A DNA stretch of 64,000 bases from Dipetalonema caudispina (lineage: Eukaryota > Nematoda > Chromadorea > Rhabditida > Onchocercidae), in NCBI GenBank assembly GCA_013365325.1, contig JABVXV010000088.1, positions 1 through 64,000 on the forward strand. The letters run 5' to 3'. Made by a program: the position numbers and the translations under genes. Within the stretch, counting starts at the first letter, position 1. Each line of letters begins with the position of its first letter. Of the stretch, positions 61,886-64,000 are shown piece by piece. The notes under the pieces were generated by a model that searched no databases, was not told where the DNA came from, and worked only from the letters and a program-made list of their open reading frames with translations.

Positions 61886-64000
61886 GTAAATATTTTTTAA
61901 ATGTTGTCTTTGCAATTTTTTTTTCTTTTTATAAACGGATTAGTTCTGTAGTCCGGAAGTTCAGTATAGGAATGTGGAACTTAATAGATTTTAAACAATT
62001 TAATATTTCTTTTCTTTATTCATTTCAGCATCTTTGTCCACTGTTACTTATTCTTGTAAAACTTGGCAAGTGGTAGTAAAAATTTGGATATTCTAATGGT
62101 CTACAATAAATTAGGCCTAGCTTAATTTTGAGGTACAATCTAACTCTTTTTTCGCAAGATTGCTTATGAAATTTGCTTATCCTTACGGTACGAAAAGAAA
62201 ATGTTGTTGGGAAAATGTTAGAAAATAATAAATGAGTAAGATGTAATACCATAACCATTAGTTGAAAATTTCTTCCAAAAATTTCTTCAAACTATTTATT
62301 CTACAAAAACTTTCACACTGCAATGTTAAAAATTTCTTTGAATATTTGTCTTTGTCGAGACAAATATATTGTCTCATCAAAAGAATTTTCAAAAAACATC
62401 CTCATGACAAACTAATTGCTATTTGTAAACAAAAAAAAAAAAAAAAAAAAACAAGAACCAATAATAGGGTTATATAGAGAGAGGAGGATGCATACGGTGT
62501 AAGAAACAGGTTATAAAGACATGGAAAGGAAATATTGAACCTATGAACCTACTGGTTGCTTAATGACAATTTACTGTCAACTGATGATATTTGTTGCATG
62601 AAATATTTGTTTGAATTCACTTAAATTAATCATGCCTGTTAGAAAAATCCACTGATTATCCTGGAGTCATCAGTAAAACCACTTTGTTTGGTATCTTGAT
62701 ACTCTCACGCAAAAAAAAAAAAAAAAAAATTTTTTAAAAAAGACGAAAATTCAAATCTTTAGCAATGTTACCGTAATTTAGATTATCTGTTGAAATTTTA
62801 ACCCACAAACTATCTAATTATTTCCACATTAACGTTGTAACCGTAATAAGCACGATTAATGCTGATCGTTAGTTGACAAGATCACCTTATCAGTTATGTT
62901 CAATTACGACATTGTGGGAGAACCATTTACAAAGGTGCATTAATGGTTTAACTTTGAGATATACAAAATGTAAAAATAAAACTGTAATCATTTTGTATAA
63001 GTATGCAGATAATGTCAAACAGTTACCGAGTACAAAAAGGAAAAGGAAATAGTTTTAGAAGTTGGATAGAAAATTTTTTGAATCTTACCCTCACTAATCT
63101 AACTTCATAATTTGAGTACAATAAATCAATTGTCATATGTAAATTTTAATAAGAAAATGTTGGATTGTTCAGGTAGCAATATTGATTATCAGGACTCTCC
63201 CTTTCTCTTTCTCTCTCTCTCTCTCTCTCCCTCTAGGTATTAATCGTTTCACATTACTTAATAATAAGATTGATAAGGATGAAGCACTTTGTAAAAGTTT
63301 AGTAGTATTTACCATATTCCATTATTTGTTTCTTTGATTTGTTCAAAAATTTTTTTTCCACTAACATAAAGCATTATAAAAATTCACTTACTGATACGAT
63401 CTCTGAAGATCTTTTCAATCAACCAGTTTTTTGATATGATCAACAGCATAAAGCAAAATCCATCATTTTCTATTATTTTTTTTCCCAATGGATAATAGAG
63501 TAGTAATGACAATATAATGATGGCTAACACATTGTACTTAATGAATAAATGTAAAACCTGAAATGCAGGCTTTTCTACTACAGTGATAACGATAGCAAAC
63601 TTGATTATCTGTTCTCTTCTCATCAATTCATTTTCATTTTTTGTTCAAATCTTTTTCAACAACAGAAACAATAAATGTAGCATTGAAGAAATTTGAGATT
63701 GTCAGATAAAATACTATGTTTAACAAAAGATACGCTAATGATATCTGTTAGAGAAAAAAAGAAGTTCAATGACTATTTTTGTGAACGAAATCTGAATAAA
63801 TTCCAATTTCTTGCTAAATCATAACATTTCTTATTTTCACTCCAATACGTAAATCTTTGTAGAAAAAAAAAAAAAAAAAAAAAAGAAAAAAGAACAATGA
63901 TTCGTATCAATGCGCTGCATTTCAATGCAATTAATTAAAACGGCAATTTAAATCAGCTGTTGATTTATTTATTATTCATCGATAATATTATGATCGAAAC
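61886..64000. other. Right edge, probable intron or intergenic DNA
   Basis: AT-rich with several A runs (62430-62451, 62710-62728, 63862-63884) and a CT microsatellite. No coding exon can be supported. It is probably intron 1 of the partial gene at 61457. Confidence 0.4.
63197..63234. repeat. (CT)n microsatellite
   Basis: Pyrimidine tract of CT dinucleotides with a few CCC and TTT interruptions. Confidence 0.85.

Noticed and set aside
1..64000. CRISPR arrays, bacterial operons, Wolbachia-derived genes or viral insertions
   Set aside because: No spacer-repeat arrays, no clustered intronless prokaryotic frames, and no viral polymerase, capsid or integrase motifs were seen.

Overview
The window looks like nuclear DNA of a parasitic nematode, most likely a filarial worm. 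It is strongly AT-rich. Every coding gene I could reconstruct is split by introns of about 70 to 4,300 bp with GT..AG ends and a TTTYAG-type acceptor. Several start codons sit a few bases after such an acceptor with no coding exon before it, as expected of spliced-leader trans-splicing. The gene families are also nematode-like: an SSP-type major-sperm-protein-domain gene, a secreted astacin with EGF and CUB domains, a probably GPI-anchored matrixin and BCL7. All gene models were spliced by eye from conserved protein motifs and reading-frame continuity. No alignment program was available, so small exons and first exons may be missed.

Layout. 570-2466 (+): a small coiled-coil protein of unknown function. 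3435-3506 (-): tRNA-Gly(UCC). 5380-6109 (-): a two-exon SSP/MSP-domain sperm gene that carries a frameshift. 8404-9405 (+): an unrecognised small four-helix membrane protein with a basic tail. 10699-19815 (-): a nine-exon astacin metalloprotease. 19.9-25.6 kb: gene-free, with microsatellites and a 12 x 20 bp minisatellite. 25618-28714 (+): a ZDHHC5/8-type palmitoyltransferase with a GC-AG intron. 28.7-36.3 kb: gene-free, with a diverged repeat block and a guanine-quadruplex motif. 36371-45824 (+): a 25-exon, about 1,267-residue enzyme of domain order adenylation - thiolation - thioester reductase - short-chain dehydrogenase. 49359-55810 (+): a matrixin with hemopexin domain and hydrophobic C-terminus. 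56558-57672 (-): bcl-7, tail to tail with the matrixin. 61457-61885 (+): the likely first coding exon of an unrecognised secreted or membrane protein.

The standout is the 36-46 kb gene. Its A-T-R1-R2 order and length match the NRPS-like carboxylate reductases (ATRR) described in fungi, where one member reduces glycine betaine to choline. The adenylation domain has valine where amino-acid-activating domains keep the aspartate that holds the alpha-amino group, so the substrate probably has no free alpha-amine. A single-protein acid-to-alcohol reductase in a nematode, possibly feeding choline or phosphorylcholine supply, deserves biochemical follow-up. The genes otherwise look like unrelated neighbours. 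The two metalloproteases both carry furin-type activation sites and may both act on cuticle or extracellular matrix, but that is inference.
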